Assembly: GCF_000189635.1 (NCBI RefSeq) | Contig: NW_002476523.1 | Coordinates: 124,001-188,000, forward strand | DNA: 64,000 bases | Reading direction: 5' to 3' | Source of the DNA: Tetrahymena thermophila SB210 | Lineage: Eukaryota > Ciliophora > Oligohymenophorea > Hymenostomatida > Tetrahymenidae | In this document: one piece after another, positions 12,007 to 26,419 of the stretch | Layout: every line of letters starts with the position of its first letter | Numbering within the stretch: the first letter of the stretch is position 1 | The notes under the pieces: generated by a model | Database searches by the model: none | Seen by the model: the letters and a program-made list of their open reading frames with translations, nothing else | Told to the model about the DNA's origin: nothing | Program-made: the position numbers and the translations under genes

Positions 12007-15000
12007 TCATTAATTATCGTTGCTATCTTCTTAATTTTAGTTAGATATGTTGTTAAATTAATGATAATCTTGCTTGTTCATATATCCTTGTAAAATAAAT
12101 TACTAGTTTTCATTCTGGTTATTAAATTACTATTTCTATTATTGCGATTGTTGGTATTGCTAGGACTAATTTAAGCGATTAGCAGTTTACTAGACTTACC
12201 TAATCTCTTATTACTATTATTAAGATTGTTATTATTAAAATCTTGATTACTACACATTTTGAGAGTGATTTAATTTGATCTTCAATCCAGTGATCTATTT
12301 ATTTCTATACAAATTTAATATTTAATTTACAATTCATCCACTCAAATATATATGCTATTTTTTATAAATAAAATACAAACTATATTAAAAAATAGATTAC
12401 AATTGTTCATTTTCAGAAAGTAAGAAATCGCAATTAGCAGACTTGTGTTCGAACTAATCTTTAATGTCATTCATCTAATTTTCTAAGTCATCCTTTTCCC
12501 TTTAAGCCTGTGAAATCTGCATAGTCAAATAGATAAATAAATTAAAATAGACTTTTATATTTGAAATATATTTTTTACTTGTTTTTATAGGTCTTCGACA
12601 TTCTATTTTTCTTTATCCAAATATGAAACTAAATTTTTTATTTCTTAGCTGTACAATTGTATTTTTTCTTTTAATTAAGATTTATCTCCTTCTAACTAAG
12701 ATATTTATTAATTCTTCTCATCGATTTCTTGGTTCTTTTCTATCTCAAGTTGCAATAATTATCTTTACAACTGCTTTATTTTAGTATCTAACTAAGAATA
12801 GCTATTCCCTTGAATATCCTATTAAGCTTTCTATGCTATATCTTACAGCTCTCTTATTCTCTTGATGCTGTTTTCCTGCAAAGATTAGTTTTCTAATTGT
12901 ATTTATTCAATTTACTGTTGTAAAATCTTTATTTGGTGCTTTTACTCAGCAATTTTCTCTTGTTACGCTTTTTATTCCTTATCGTATTTTTCATTTAATT
13001 CATTCAAACTAGTTAACTAAATTATTAAATAATAAATTACTGATTAGATTTTTTGATTTAATTCTAAAATGTTTCTCCTTCTAAAAAATCAATAAGCTTT
13101 TAAAAATTACTAATAAAAGATTGCTATCTATCTATTATAAAAAAAGCTATAGACAGACAGTCAGTCTTTTAAATGACAATAATTAAAGTTAAGTAGTGGT
13201 AAAATTGCATTTTTCACCTAAGATTATATAATAAGCTAATTAATTTATAACAAGAGTAGATATTTATTTACATTGAAAATGATATAAATTAGTAAAAGAA
13301 ATTTTCTTTTAATTAAAATTAGGTGATTAATTTTTTATAAAATGAAATATTATTTATTAAACTTGAGGATTTTGATTAGAAAAAAAATAAAATTAAATAT
13401 TGAATTTTCATATAAAATATTCATTAATAAATATTTTTTATAATTTTAATCTGATTTCTTAATTTTTTTTCAAATAGCTTATTTATTTGTCAATAATTTT
13501 TGATTTCAATATTATTTAAAAAAAATTTGCATGTTTAATTATTAATCTTATTAAGATAAATATCACATTTTTGTTAATGGATTAATTAATGTTATAATTA
13601 AATAGTATATTTTTTCTGCACATTCAAAATCTTATCAACAAAAAACCTTGTGAAAAATTGTATTAAAATTAGTAGGACATTAAATTTTCTAGCATGTTTT
13701 ATCTTTTGATATAAATGGAATTATTAATTTACATAGTAGTAATTATATTTAAAAATTGAGATGATTTTGAGGTAAAATTCGTATCATAAATAAGCAATTA
13801 ATATTTGAAAAAAATCAACCATAAAATTTAGAATTATTATCCTTTTTATATAGGTCATAAATTAATTAATTAATTAGTTAAAAATTAATGAGTTTTGAAA
13901 TAAAATGCTTTAAAGATTATTTTAAAAATAAATTTTCCAAGTATTTATCGAAGGAAATTGGCGAAGATTGATTGATTAATTTTTAACTTGATATCTTTTA
14001 AAGAAAGAAAATTGATTAAAATGATTACATTCTTTTGGTTTAGAAGTTATATTTTATTTTAACTCTCTGTTATCTCTGTGTTTTTGAGTTTGATGCTTTC
14101 TTCATATTCTAATTCTAAAGATTAGCATTTTTCTTTCCAAATTTAGACCTCTTTGGTCATTATTTTAACTTGATTATCAAGATAAAATATTTTTCCTTCT
14201 GATTCAAGTTTGGTTGCCTTAACTTCTTTTTCCTTAAAATAATTAATAAATAATTTAAATTTAATAGAAATATAAACAAATTCTTACTATGTTTGATTGC
14301 TTTAACTAGCTATGATGCTAATTCAATTCTTCTATTTACTGCTTGTGTTGTCTCTCTAAAGCTTCGCATTTTTTAGACCAAGTGTCTAATTCTCTTTGGT
14401 AATCTTTTGTTTTGGACTGAGATTTTTCTAGCTCAATTTTAGCATTACCTAATTCTGTTTCAATTTGAACTATCTTATTTCTCATTTTAAGAGTCTCTAT
14501 TTCTTATTACTAACGATTATTTATTTCTTTAATTTAATCTTCTTTCTCCTGTTTTTTCATTTGCTCTATTATGTTAGCCTTCTCTTTAACTCCATTTTCT
14601 AAATCAGTAACTTTTTTTTCATAATTTATCCTCATTTCTGTATTTTCATTTTTGAATTAATCTAGCTAATTAGCTAATTGATTCTTCTCTTCCCTTTCAT
14701 TTTTAAACTAATAAAATGATTCTATTTAAATGGATTCTTTTTAATATTATTTTTACTTCCATTGCCAATAGCTCTAACTTGCTCTATAGCTGCTTATATT
14801 AACTTTAAATTTCTTGCTTCTCAGCATTTACTCTTGCATATCTTTCACTTTCTTGTATTTAATTTTCTAGAATTACATTGCTCTTAATATTTTAATTTTC
14901 TAGCATTAGTTTTTGAATTCTTGTTTCTAATTCATCAATCTTTTGTTGATATTTTGAATTGTCCTGCTTTTAACTTTCTAAAACCTTAGTTTCAAGTTGA

Positions 15001-16663
15001 ACTGCTTTATTTTTCCAATGTTCAGTCCATTGTTTTTGTTCTTGAAGGAACTAATTTTACTCATTAAATTAATCAGTTAATTATGCCAATTTCAATTGTA
15101 TCTCATCCTTCTACTGCTTAACCATCATAAATTCGTAGTTATCGTCTTAGTCTCTTTTATTATTTTATTTCATAGCTTCTTAATATTTATTCATCCATGT
15201 ATCCCTTTCACCTTTTAACATAGCTACCTCATCCTTTAAATTTTCTATCAATCTCTCATTAGAAGACTTTTGATTCTCAATAATTCTTGTCTATTCACCT
15301 TATTTCTTACTATATTCCTCATATTTTTCAATCTACTTTTTCATAATATTAAATGTTTCGCTCTCTTCGAATTTCTACTCTTTTTTCTTTTGCATCTCTA
15401 TGTATCTTCATTCATTATATTTAAATCAAACATTATTTTATATCATAAATCATAACCAAAAATTAACATTAAAATTTCAGTTTAATCAAAATATTTTTTA
15501 GTATTTTGAAACGATTTTTTAATATTTTGAAATCATTTTTTAATATTTTCAAAAGAGAATTTAAAATGCAAAAATTATTAGATAAAAAAAATGAACATTT
15601 TAAATTACCTTTGCATCCAACTTTGTAATTCTTTATTTTTTTATTCGAGCAAAACTTATAGCTTGTTACACTCATTTTCAAGACTTTTAATGTAATTAAC
15701 ATCTTTAGCATTTATGTCAGACATAGAACTATTATTTGAATCTACAGCTTCTTAATTATTATTAGAATTTTTTTATTTTTTGCTTGTTTGCTTAGAAGGA
15801 GTTATGTTATCTGAATCGTTTGTAGTAATTTGGTTAACAAGATTAGAATTTTGCATTGTCAAATCATGATTAAGTTTTGATAGCTTGTCATTTTACTTGT
15901 TTAGACTATCAACTTAAGTTTCTAAATGCTAATTTTTAATTAGCTCTTTCTTGAGTTTGATTTCTAAATCCACTATTTTTTCAAGAACGTTAGAAGCAAT
16001 CATTTCGCTATTGCTCTTGTTTAAATGTCTTCCGTATTGCTCTTAATTATCAGGTATGAAATTCAGACTTTTATTTTCTAATGTCATTTTTTTCAAACCA
16101 GAATTATTCTAATTTTGATTGAATGAGTTTAAAGTGCCTTATTATTTTTAAGGGCTTGTTGGAGTTCTAATTGATAAATTAGATGATCTTCCATTATTTT
16201 GCTCTTAAGAGTATTTCAAATATTATTCATGGATTTGCAATTTTTCAGGACTTTAGTTAATTTTCTCAATTACTTCACTTTCATTTTAAGGTTATTGCTA
16301 ATACTTAGAATAATTCTTTGGACTTTTCCCATTTGAAATCTATCTTAGACTACTACTTGATTTGTTGAATGGACTGTTGAAATATTAATTATTTCCATTC
16401 TGATTCCCATTACCACTAATAACAAGCTTAGGTGGTTAAGATTGCTTTTCTTTCAATCTTTCTAAAATACTTGCTGTAGAATTAGAGAGTAATTTGCTTG
16501 AGCTATTGCTTTACTGCTAACGTATTGGCGAAGTATTTTTCTTTTAGTTTTAATATTATAATTAATCATCTTTATATTAATAACTAGAAGATTATTGATC
16601 TCTTGAGTTGTCCTGCTACCACTTGACTCTACTATTTGGGGATAAATTACTGGCTTGCTTCAT
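12007..16663 (-). CDS. large coiled-coil protein, Ser/Asn/Gln-rich N-terminus; one internal junction unresolved
   Basis: ATG is at 16663. Exons 15609-16663, 14757-15405, 14288-14707 and 14029-14232 fit in phase. They give a Ser/Asn/Gln-rich N-terminal third (MKQASNLSPNSRVKWQQD) and then hundreds of residues of heptad-like Glu/Lys/Gln/Leu sequence. A second block, 12579-13080, 12401-12516 and 12007-12304, continues the coiled coil (KIKQLQRQLLQLEIEKNQE) and ends in a Gln/Asn-rich tail with TGA at 12007-12009. The donor at 14028 is phase 0 but the acceptor next to 13080 needs phase 2. So a small exon in 13081-14028 is missing from the model, or these are two genes. An in-frame TGA just above 13080 argues that the second block needs an upstream exon. 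Cytoskeletal or ciliary scaffolding is only an inference. Confidence 0.6.
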
Positions 16664-17605
16664 ATCTGAAATTCTATAAACCTATTTTAGTATTGCTTTG
16701 TTGCTATTTATTTACTACTGCTTTTACAACCTTTGATTTTAGTTTTGTGAATTTATAAACTTCTTGCACAACCACTAAATTGATAAATTTTATTGATATT
16801 TATAAATTATTTATGCAATTTTTTAACGCTGCTATTTGATGATAGATAAACTCTTTTTTATTTATTTATTGGATGAAATGTATCTAAAATAATCATCAAA
16901 AATGTATTTAAACCATTAAACACAATTTAATTTGCTTACTTCTTGCAATCAAATAAAATTATATATTTTTTCATTGACTTGTTTCCTCCAAATCCAATTA
17001 GCTATTTTTTTCCTTAAAAAATATTTTATTTTTCAAATTTAGTGCGATTTCTAACAAATTAAATTCAAAGAAAAATAAAATAGAATTATTTTTAACGTTA
17101 AAATAGATTCTGAAGTATTTTGCTATTAAATTTATAAGAAAAAGCTTTGAGAAGAAAAATCAAATGAGCTAAAAATAACTATTGGAAGGAGGTAGTTTAA
17201 AATTAAAAAAGCGAACTTTCTTTTTAAATTAAAGTATTGATGATTTTTTTGAAAAGTGATTCAAATCCAATAATTTACTTGGCATGTATAGAGAAAGCGA
17301 CTGACTATTCATTCATTCGTGTCTATGCATTATTTGGATTGCAAATAAAGCAAATACAATAATTATTGAATAGACAGACAGACTGACAAACAAAACAAAA
17401 TTAGATAAATATAAAGAATAATTTGTTATTAATATGAATTAATTTATTTTTTGAAGAAGTGATATTTTTGGTGAGTCAACAATTTAAAAGTAGTTTAAAT
17501 ATGTGTTTAGAAATATACATAAAGCATTAACATTTCTAAAATAACTTATTTTATATTAATAATATATATTATTTATAAATGGTAATGATAGAAAATCTAA
17601 GCAGA
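16664..17605. other. AT-rich spacer, no gene seen
   Basis: About 0.9 kb between the start of the coiled-coil gene and the 3' end of the eL42 gene, both minus strand. Contains only short direct repeats such as ATTCATTCATTCG near 17310. Confidence 0.6.
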
Positions 17606-19371
17606 TCACCAGTTAGGGTCCTTTTTGTTGACCTTAGCCTTTTTGATTTGAGTGATATCCATGAAAACAATAGTCTTACATCTCTTAATGGGAATAACTC
17701 TCTTAGTCTTGCAGGTGGTACAATCGAACCTATTCATAAATAAAATAAATATAAGAATTTTATTGATATTAATTTCATTTTATTCAAGGAAGTTCATAAC
17801 GAAAAGTTAGTAGTGGATGCTCAATATTTATTTTGGTGCATATCTTTTTTATCTATTTATTTTTATTTCTTTCATAAAACTCCTAAGCAGAGCAAAATTT
17901 ATTTTTAATGAAAGGGATTTGAGTTGTTTGTTATTGCATGTTTAATTAATGAGCCTTTAAGGATAAATACTCATTTGCATTTCTAAATCAGCTGAACAAC
18001 AATATATATTTTAAAATGAAATAATGAGTGATTTTTTTTTTGACTTTGCTTAGAGTTGCTTGCTTGCTAACTTATCTATTTTTTTTAACTTGACTAAATT
18101 TTTTGGCTTGGCTTGTTTTTCACTTTAAATATTTTCAAAATATATATATGCTTGCTTGTAGGCAGAATAAAAAACTGATTTGCGAGCAGCCATATAACAT
18201 GCTTAGGTAAAGCAACTAATTCAAATTTCATTTTAAGATCAAATCGTTTTAATTATTTTTTTTATCCTTCAAAGCTTTTTTAATTTTAATTCCTTAATTT
18301 TTATCTCTCTTTGTCTTTCTTTAAATCTTTGCTTTTGTTGATGATAAAGAAGAACCTTAGAAACATAATTTAAATCTTTTCAAATATCTTTTCTGTTAAC
18401 AACCGATGCGATTGATTTCCCCTTAATTCGGCTCTCTTTACAATTTAGCGAGTTTGCTAAGATTGATCAAAATATCAAAATGAAATTGGTTTATTTGTTT
18501 GTTCAGCGATAACTTATTTCTTTAAGATGCGCACTTTATTTAATAATTTATATTTGAGCTATTTATTTTTCGCTTGAAATTCCTTGTGTTATGGTGACTT
18601 TTATTTTATATTAAATTACTTGAGGGCGACCTTCTTAGTAGTCTTGGCCTTCTTTCTGAAGATAGGCTTGGTTTGACCACCAAAACCTGATTGCTTCATG
18701 TCGTAACGTCTTCTACCTGTAATTTGAAAATAAAAAACAGCATTAATAATGTTATTACAATTTATCAAAATAAAGCAGGAAAACAAACTTATCATCTAAT
18801 ATTTCTTCATGTTATATAAAAATATTTCTCCCATAAAACAAAATAGGCATTCATTCATTCGTCTCTCAAAAATTAATTAGCATTTTGAAGAGTTGAAAAG
18901 AAACAACATATTTTATTGTGAAATTCTTGTTAGAACTCTTTGATCTACTTGGAGATTATTATTTGAATGATATGATTAATTACAATATCCGTAACTACAA
19001 ACAAATTGATGCCTTCGAAATATCTTTAAACGACTAAGCCTTTCCTGCTTTCAATTTTATTTGAATTTTGTGATTAATTACCTTGAGCGTGGGTAGATTC
19101 CTTAGACTTCTTGTATTAGGAGACCTTGTGGTTAGTGTGGGAATTGCACTTCTTGCAGTAAGTCTTTCTAGTCTTGGGAACTTGGACCTAAATGATAAAA
19201 ATGAAATGATTAACAAAGTCAATTTATTTATTTAATAAGAATAGCATGGACTATTAAATAATTGCTAAGTATGCGCCCTTCTAGGCCTACTGAAACTACT
19301 TGCAGTAAGCCTCAAAGGAAGTAATTCAGTCAATCAGTCCATGCAAAATTAAAGAAAAAGTGTATTACCAT
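17606..19371 (-). CDS. RPL36A: 60S ribosomal protein eL42 (L36a/L44)
   Basis: Four exons: 19369-19371 (the ATG alone), 19082-19187, 18620-18716 and 17606-17729. They give 109 residues, normal for eL42 (about 105). Visible are the N-terminal [11 protein letters not shown] zinc pair, [17 protein letters not shown], the conserved [20 protein letters not shown] stretch, and the second zinc pair in [16 protein letters not shown]. Pro54 of the TKPIF motif is kept; substitution of this proline with Gln is the known cycloheximide-resistance change in several yeasts. The C-terminal tail after KRCK differs from animal and fungal eL42 and ends KKDPNW. Codon use (AAG, GTC, CTC, ACC) is richer in G/C than the neighbours, as expected for a highly expressed gene. 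Introns are 181, 365 and 890 nt. The protein sits at the E-site of the large subunit. Confidence 0.93.
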
Positions 19372-22300
19372 TTTAATTAAGTGAAAATTGATATTTTTTT
19401 TCTTTACTTTTATATTTGTTAATTTGTTTTTCTTTATTTTATTCCTTTCAGTCTCTTTAAAGCATAAATCGATCACAATGACTATTTTCTCTCTATTTTC
19501 CTTTATCCTCTTTCAAAGCAAAATTTGTATCACCCAGGCAGGACCAATTTGCTCTCCTTTTATACTTTTTATCTTTTAATCTGAATCTTTCTTTCTTTTG
19601 CACTCTCATTTTATTTATAAATAATTCTTTATCCTTAAATCTAATATAATATTTCTTTCTCATTCACATAATCACTCAGTATCTTACATCTACCATTTCC
19701 CTAATAAATATTCTTTCATTTTTATGCATTCTTGCATCAAAATAATAATTTATTTCAATCTAATAATCTATTATAAAAATTATATTATGACAAAAATAAT
19801 TCATTTATTTTCTTTAATCATTATCAAAACTTTATCCTCAAGCATCCTTTTATTTATCAGATATTTGTGCGTTTAACATATATATAATTATATTATTAAC
19901 ATAAAAGACTTATATCATAATATAATTATTCTATTAATATATACAAAAGTACTTAAAAACAATCAATAAATATTTATATGATATCTAATAATCTATTATA
20001 AATCAATTAATTTAAATTTATATTAGAATGAAATTTTGAATTATTATCAATCACATTTTCATTTGTTTTGTTTAGAAATTCTTAAAATTTTTAAACAGCT
20101 AAATCTTTAATCTTCAATATACATAATCTTCTTTAATCATTCATATTAATCAGTATTCTGCAATATTCTTTTTAATAAAGTATTTTTAATCACTTATTAA
20201 CATCAAAAATTAACATTAACTTATTTTTTTATTAAATATCATATAATTTATTTTATTTTTTTTATTAAATTTAAACTAAAATTATTTTTAAAGATTTAAT
20301 TAAAAATATGAAAACCTATTTAAAATATTTGAATAGCTTAATTTTAATTTGCAAAAATAAATAATAAATTAGAAAATAAATAAAATTAACGTTTTTAAAT
20401 AATTATTTTTGAAATTAATTTTAAATACGCCGTTATTTTAAAGAAAAGAATATTAGATAAGATTCTTCTTTTTATATATTTAAAATAAAAATAATTTTAT
20501 ATGATTATGCTAAATACTATCTATTAAGAAATTTTAATTTTTAAAATGTTAAGTAAATGGACTCATATCATTTTTATTAATAAATAAATAAGATAGACTT
20601 GATTTAATTAAATTTGATAGATAATTTTGCAACATAATCAATTAGCTATTTTATTTAATTTTAAGAATATTTTGTACATAGCGCTTTTACCACTTAGAAA
20701 AAAGTTAAAATATATTAATAAAAATAATAAAAAGAGAAAAAAATTATCTTAAGAACTATTATTCCATTTTAGATAATTTTATAATTAACAATAAGCTGTT
20801 TTTAATAAAATAATAAAAGTGAGAAATTCTTAAATTCAATTTATAAATAGAAAAACGTTTATTGTTAATATAAAAATTATTAAATAAAAATGAATTAAAA
20901 AGATAAATTAATTTATGAGAAACATATCTTTTTCCTATTAAATCCTGTCATTTATAATTTTTTATACAAAATATTGAGTTATATTTATTATAAAAAGCAA
21001 AAAGTAGATAGATATTAAACAAAATAATACTTTTACATCAGACTTTTGGCTAAATAGTATATAATAACATAATTAATTAATAAATTAATTCAACGTGTAT
21101 TATAAAATATTATCACTTTAATTGATCATTTTTTTTGAAAAATTCTTATTTTGAATATTTTGCAAAAAAGAATAATTTTGTATTTAGCTAACTATAGATT
21201 ATGATTGTGAATTTTTGCTCAATTTTTAAATAATTAATTAGCTTTAAATGAATACTATTTTAAAAATAAATATCCCTAAAAAATATACTGATTTTATTAA
21301 TTTTTATAAATTAATTGTTATCTGATATTACTATAATTGAGTATTTTCTTTACTTCTGTATCCATATAAAATCTTTTAAATCTTCCAAGTAAAATTTACT
21401 ATTGAGTTAATTGCGAAATGCTAAAAGTTTGCTTGCTACTTTTAACTTTAAATTTTCTGAATAAATAAAATATAAAATATTAAAAAGAATTTATGAAAGT
21501 AATAAATATGTTTGACATTTTTTTAATGTTACATACAAAAATACCAAGTTATGATTGGAAGATACACTAACCAATCTAATAATTTTTAAAAGAATATTAC
21601 TTACAAAATTAATAAAGAAAAATAGCACAATTTATAATTAATATAGTGATTAATTAATTTCATCAAATAAAGTATCTGAATATTATAATTTACAAAATAC
21701 TTACTATTAAGTAATTAAGTATTTTCTTCTTTATTTTAAATTATAACTCAATTGTATAAGAATAAGTCTACTAGATTTTTCGTTTTGATAATTTGAGTTT
21801 TATTTTTTAGTATTAAATAAACTCTAAATTAGAGAAAATTAGAATAACTTGGTTTTTTTATCTCAGTAAGCGTTTGTTATTCTTGCTATTTTATAAGAAA
21901 TTAATGGCCAAAAATATTTAAATTTGATTGAAAAAATTGAAAGTTATTTTTAGTGTTCATAATAAGCTGTGAATACTTTTAATTAAATATTAGCGATCCA
22001 AAATAATAACTTTAAATAAATAATTATTATGGATGAATTTTTTAAATTATAAAATGTATGATGGCTGATCCTTGAAAGTACTTACTTATTCTCTGAAAAC
22101 AACTTGGATTTTAGTGAATTTATCATATTTATGAGAAAATTATCTATTTTATATGATTTAAATGATTTATTTGGTTATAAAAAGAACCGGTTTTTTTTTG
22201 GAGCAATATGGAAAAGTTGAAGCTAGATAACTGGCAGTTTCTGTTACCAAAATATTAAATATTGGTAAAAGAAGAATCCTCAGGAAGTTGAATTTATATT

Positions 22301-23103
22301 CTATCTTTATTTTTTGAGTGAGTGAGTGAGTTTGATGAATTTTTCTATTATTAAAGAAAAGAGTCTATTATTTTTTTAATTATTTTAAAGTTTTTATCAA
22401 AATAAGAAAATTCACACATATAATCAAACAAACAAAAAAATAACAAGCAAGCAGAATTTATAAATTTATTTGATTGATTAATAGATCATTTTATTATATT
22501 AAATTTGATGATCGATTTATATATGAAATTAATAGTATGTGTTTATGATGATGGCCTTTTAGTTTCCAAGTTTATTTTTGGTTAATTCCTATAATAAATG
22601 CTGCAGTTTTATAGTCTGCTCTACTGTTCTTTGTTTTTATATATTTTTTGTTTGATATTTACTTGATTTTACATGCTTTCTGGTTGATTTTACATACATA
22701 TTCTTACTTGTTGGATTTCGGATTGCTTGTTATAATATAAAAAAAAAATTAGGAAGAAGCGCAAACAAAACAAAAAATATTAATAATATCAAAAATCCTA
22801 CAAAAAATTAAATTGAAAAACGAGAAGGCAGACAAAAAAATTAAGAAACAATCATTTAATTTGTTAATTAATTAATAATACAGTGAAGCAAACAAACAAA
22901 CAAAAAATCAAACTATCAAGCAAACAAACAAACAAACAAAAACATAATAAAATCAAATTCAATCAAATCAGCAATACTAAATTCCAGTAAAGAGATCGTA
23001 AAATAAATAATCGCGCATTTGAAGAGAAAGGGAGGCGGCAGTAATACTTGATAGTAATAAATAATCTAAACGGTTTAAGAATTGTCACCAAAGAATTACT
23101 TAA
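19372..23103. other. 3.7 kb gene-free AT-rich region
   Basis: The promoter of the minus-strand eL42 gene and that of the plus-strand zinc-finger gene both lie here. Frames are short and look like chance. Small simple repeats occur: GAGT units near 22316-22332 and CAAA units at 22888-22942. A less AT-rich patch at 22190-22290 might be transcribed but has no recognisable fold or family. Confidence 0.55.
22888..22942. repeat. (CAAA)n simple repeat
   Basis: Repeated CAAA units in two clusters within the upstream region of the zinc-finger gene. Confidence 0.7.
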
Positions 23104-26100
23104 ATGAAGAATTAGACAAACGGTAGCTACAGGAGCATTGAGAAAACTTTCATAGATGAAAGTAAAGAACTCTATTATGGCATATCATCAACTTCTTAAC
23201 CACAATAGAATGTAATAAATTGATTCAAACAAACAAAAATTTGAGAAAAAAACCAATTAAATATTCTAAATTCTTATGAGATTATTAAGATAAATAAAAT
23301 CATTTTTCAATTTTATTTTTTTATCCTTTTTCTTAATTATCATTTTAAGTTCTCATAAAGAAAATTAAAACTTTTTGTTTGAACATTTCTTTATATTTTT
23401 TTCAATCTATTAACCTCTTTTTTCCTATAAATTTGTTGCGCGAAAACAGAATGCAAACTACTTGTAATTCAATTAGACAGGTTGCAATTCCTCAACAAAA
23501 GCATCAACACCCAATCACTCTGAATCAGAAGACGCCTATTAGGCATACAACTCAACAAACAGCCTACTTCTCGGATAGGGTTTTAACCCACCAAAGAAAT
23601 ATTCTACCGACGTTAGCTCTACTGAGGAATTCCATATTGAGTAATAAATTAAATAAATAACTAACTAACAATCAACCAATCAAGCAAACAAACAATCAAA
23701 AATCAATTAAAATATCAAAGAAACAGTCAAATATTCTTTGATAATCTCTCATCCCTTGCATTCAATTATTATTATTATTAATTTTTTTAACTCTCAAAGA
23801 CTACTTACTATATGTATAATTTTTTAAGCCAATCGCCAATTAATTATTTATTCAATCGATTGTTTTACTATTTTCCCCTGTCATTCTATTAGTAATTATT
23901 AACCTAGTATTAAACAACGACTATATGCATGAATAAATCAAATAGTCATCAAAATATTCATTTAAAATTTTAATCAAATGAATGAAAGCAAATTAAAATT
24001 CATCATTAAATTTGAACTAAAAAAATCAATAAAAGTAATTTTTATATTTTAATCTTGCTTTTCACAATAATGAGAGAAAAGGATTTTTGGCGTACTTTTT
24101 TTTTTATCTGCTAAGCTTATAATTGTTTTTTAATAAATAATCTAGTGTGAAACCAAAAAGAAAAGTGTTCTGCTCTCCCGAAGAAAAGAAGAAATTTATC
24201 GATGATTATACCAAAAAGTTGAAGACAGAAATGTGCAAAAACTGGACAGCAACCGGAACTTGCAAATTTGGAGATAAGGTAAACTTTCTTTTAAATACCA
24301 AAAACAAACTTACAAGCAATCAAAAATTAGATTTAAATCAATAATGATCTTTGAAAATGTTAAGTTTAATTCTAGAGAATCTGATACAAAAGCAAAATTT
24401 TAAGCAAACAAACAAATAAACAAACAATTGTTCGAAAAAAGACAAATAGATAAATATACCATATCAATTTTTTATGAATTTCTTTTATTTTGAAAATTTA
24501 TAAATTTCAGTCCAACTTTAATTGATAGAAATTTCTTTTATATTAAGGACCTCTTTCTGAATTTCAAATTATGTTTGATCAGAAATCAAATTTCCTTAAC
24601 TTTTTATCACCTTTTTTTGAATTTTAGAATGAATTCTATCTAACTTGGGATGTTTTTTTCCTTTACCCCTTTTAATATTTTATGTTTACAATGTTTATAT
24701 TTATATTAAAGTGCTCGTTCGCGCATGGAAAGGAGCAACTTTAAGGAAAGATTCATCTCCACCCTAATTACAAAACAAAACCATGCAAGAAGTTTTTTAT
24801 CAAGGGTATCTGTTCTTATGGAAACAGATGCCAATACATTCACTCCATCACTTAGCTAATTGAAAAAGGCCATGAAGATTTCTTAAGATAAGTTTATCCT
24901 AGCAAAAAGCTATTTTAAGTGCCAGAGAGGCTAGAAATACTGCGCAAGAATTTCAACATACCAAGCAGGTACTTAAAAACAACTAATTATATTTGTTTAC
25001 TTATATCCAAACAAAAATATAAAAATAAAATTCAATAAAAGGTTTTTTTTTCAGAAAGCGCAATAATTTATAAAGTTTTTCTTAAGTTTAATTCATTTTA
25101 AACCATTAAATTATTTTAAAACTAACTCGCTATTCTCAGCTCAGAAAGAAAAAAGAAATAAATAAATACAAAATTGTGAATAATTTAATAAAAGTGAGAA
25201 TAGTGTTAGAGAATGCGCAATGACGCAAGTAGCAAAAGTGTTAGAAATCAATTAAAATTCACATATAAATGTGATAATATTATAAAGAAAGGATATAGAA
25301 TTAATACTTTTCATATAAATTTAAATATCTCGACTCTACTAATTTATTTATTTATTTATAACCTTCTTAATTTTTCCACTTATCTGATTGATTAATTTAT
25401 TACCAAATTTAAACAAAACTCCTCATAATTTCAAATTTTGATTGCGCAAAATCAAAGTTAAAGCTTTAGCGAATAAGACGTAAACCATTAAAATAAATAT
25501 GTTTGGAATTATTGATGCAAATAAAATAGAAAAAACAAATGATTAGCGAGCAAATAAAATTTTAATCACTAAACATAAGTAACGAAATAAGAAAAGCCAT
25601 AAAGATATAGATTAATTTATATTAAGCATTCCTTTTAATTGAAAAACAAAAGCATAAATGGTTAAATTCTTTTATTTATTTGTTCTAATTTTTTCACATT
25701 AAAATAAATGCAAACTATTATATGGGCTGGTCTGCCTGCTATCTTGCTTGCTTTTATGATCAATAATTGATTAAATCTTTAGTGAAAAAATACAAAAAAT
25801 CTCTTGAAATAAATTCAACATAAATTTTCTATCTTCCACTTACTTACTTCAATTTTCTTTCTTTTGAATCAATTTTTTTCTTCTTTAAATTTTCTATTTT
25901 AAAATTTTCCATCAATTTTTGGTAAAAAGAAATCGCTATTAACTTTTTCTGTATTATTTCTACCTAACTTCTTTATCTAATAATTAATATGATATATTGT
26001 TTATTTCAAAAATATATCATAAAATTATTTTTAAAAGATTCAATTTACTTTATATAAATGCTTGTAAAAATAAATATATTAAGCATGTAATTAAACATTA

Positions 26101-26419
26101 CTAACATCATTTCAAAATTTTGAAATTAACGACTAATAATTTATTTTAAGCTTCTGCTTAACTTCTTTCTAATTTACTTTATTTGATATAATTAATTTAC
26201 TTAAATTCTTTATTTATTAATAGGCTCCCAATATTCTTTTAGATTTCAAGTTAACAGTCATCAACTGACGACTCGAGTTCTTAGGACGAAATTACCAGTG
26301 AAGATTTCTCTTCAACCGGAATTCGCTAAAAAGTACACTCAAATCCTAGCTAAGCTGAATTACTTTACTACCCAAGAAATGAAATCAAAGATTTCACCAC
26401 TGAGTATTAAAACATTTGA
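23104..26419 (+). CDS. tandem CCCH zinc-finger protein (TTP/ZFP36 type)
   Basis: Five exons: 23104-23211, 23450-23640, 24146-24278, 24712-24968 and 26224-26419; 294 residues. The core is a tandem zinc finger: TEMCKNWTATGTCKFGDKC followed by SFAH, an 18-residue-type linker, then TKPCKKFFIKGICSYGNRC followed by QYIH. Both fingers have the C-x8-C-x5-C-x3-H spacing of tristetraprolin-class proteins, which bind AU-rich 3' UTRs and promote mRNA decay. The first finger is split by the intron 24279-24711, just before its third Cys. The N-terminus is Ser/Asn/Gln-rich. The C-terminus is acidic and serine-rich (SSQDEITSEDFSSTG), a plausible regulatory tail. The 1.25 kb intron 24969-26223 is the longest in the gene. 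The start is the first ATG that splices in phase; a slightly earlier start is possible. Confidence 0.85.

Noticed and set aside
19034-19222. A 62-residue frame on the minus strand across the eL42 exon.
   Set aside because: Shadow frame of the eL42 coding exon 19082-19187.
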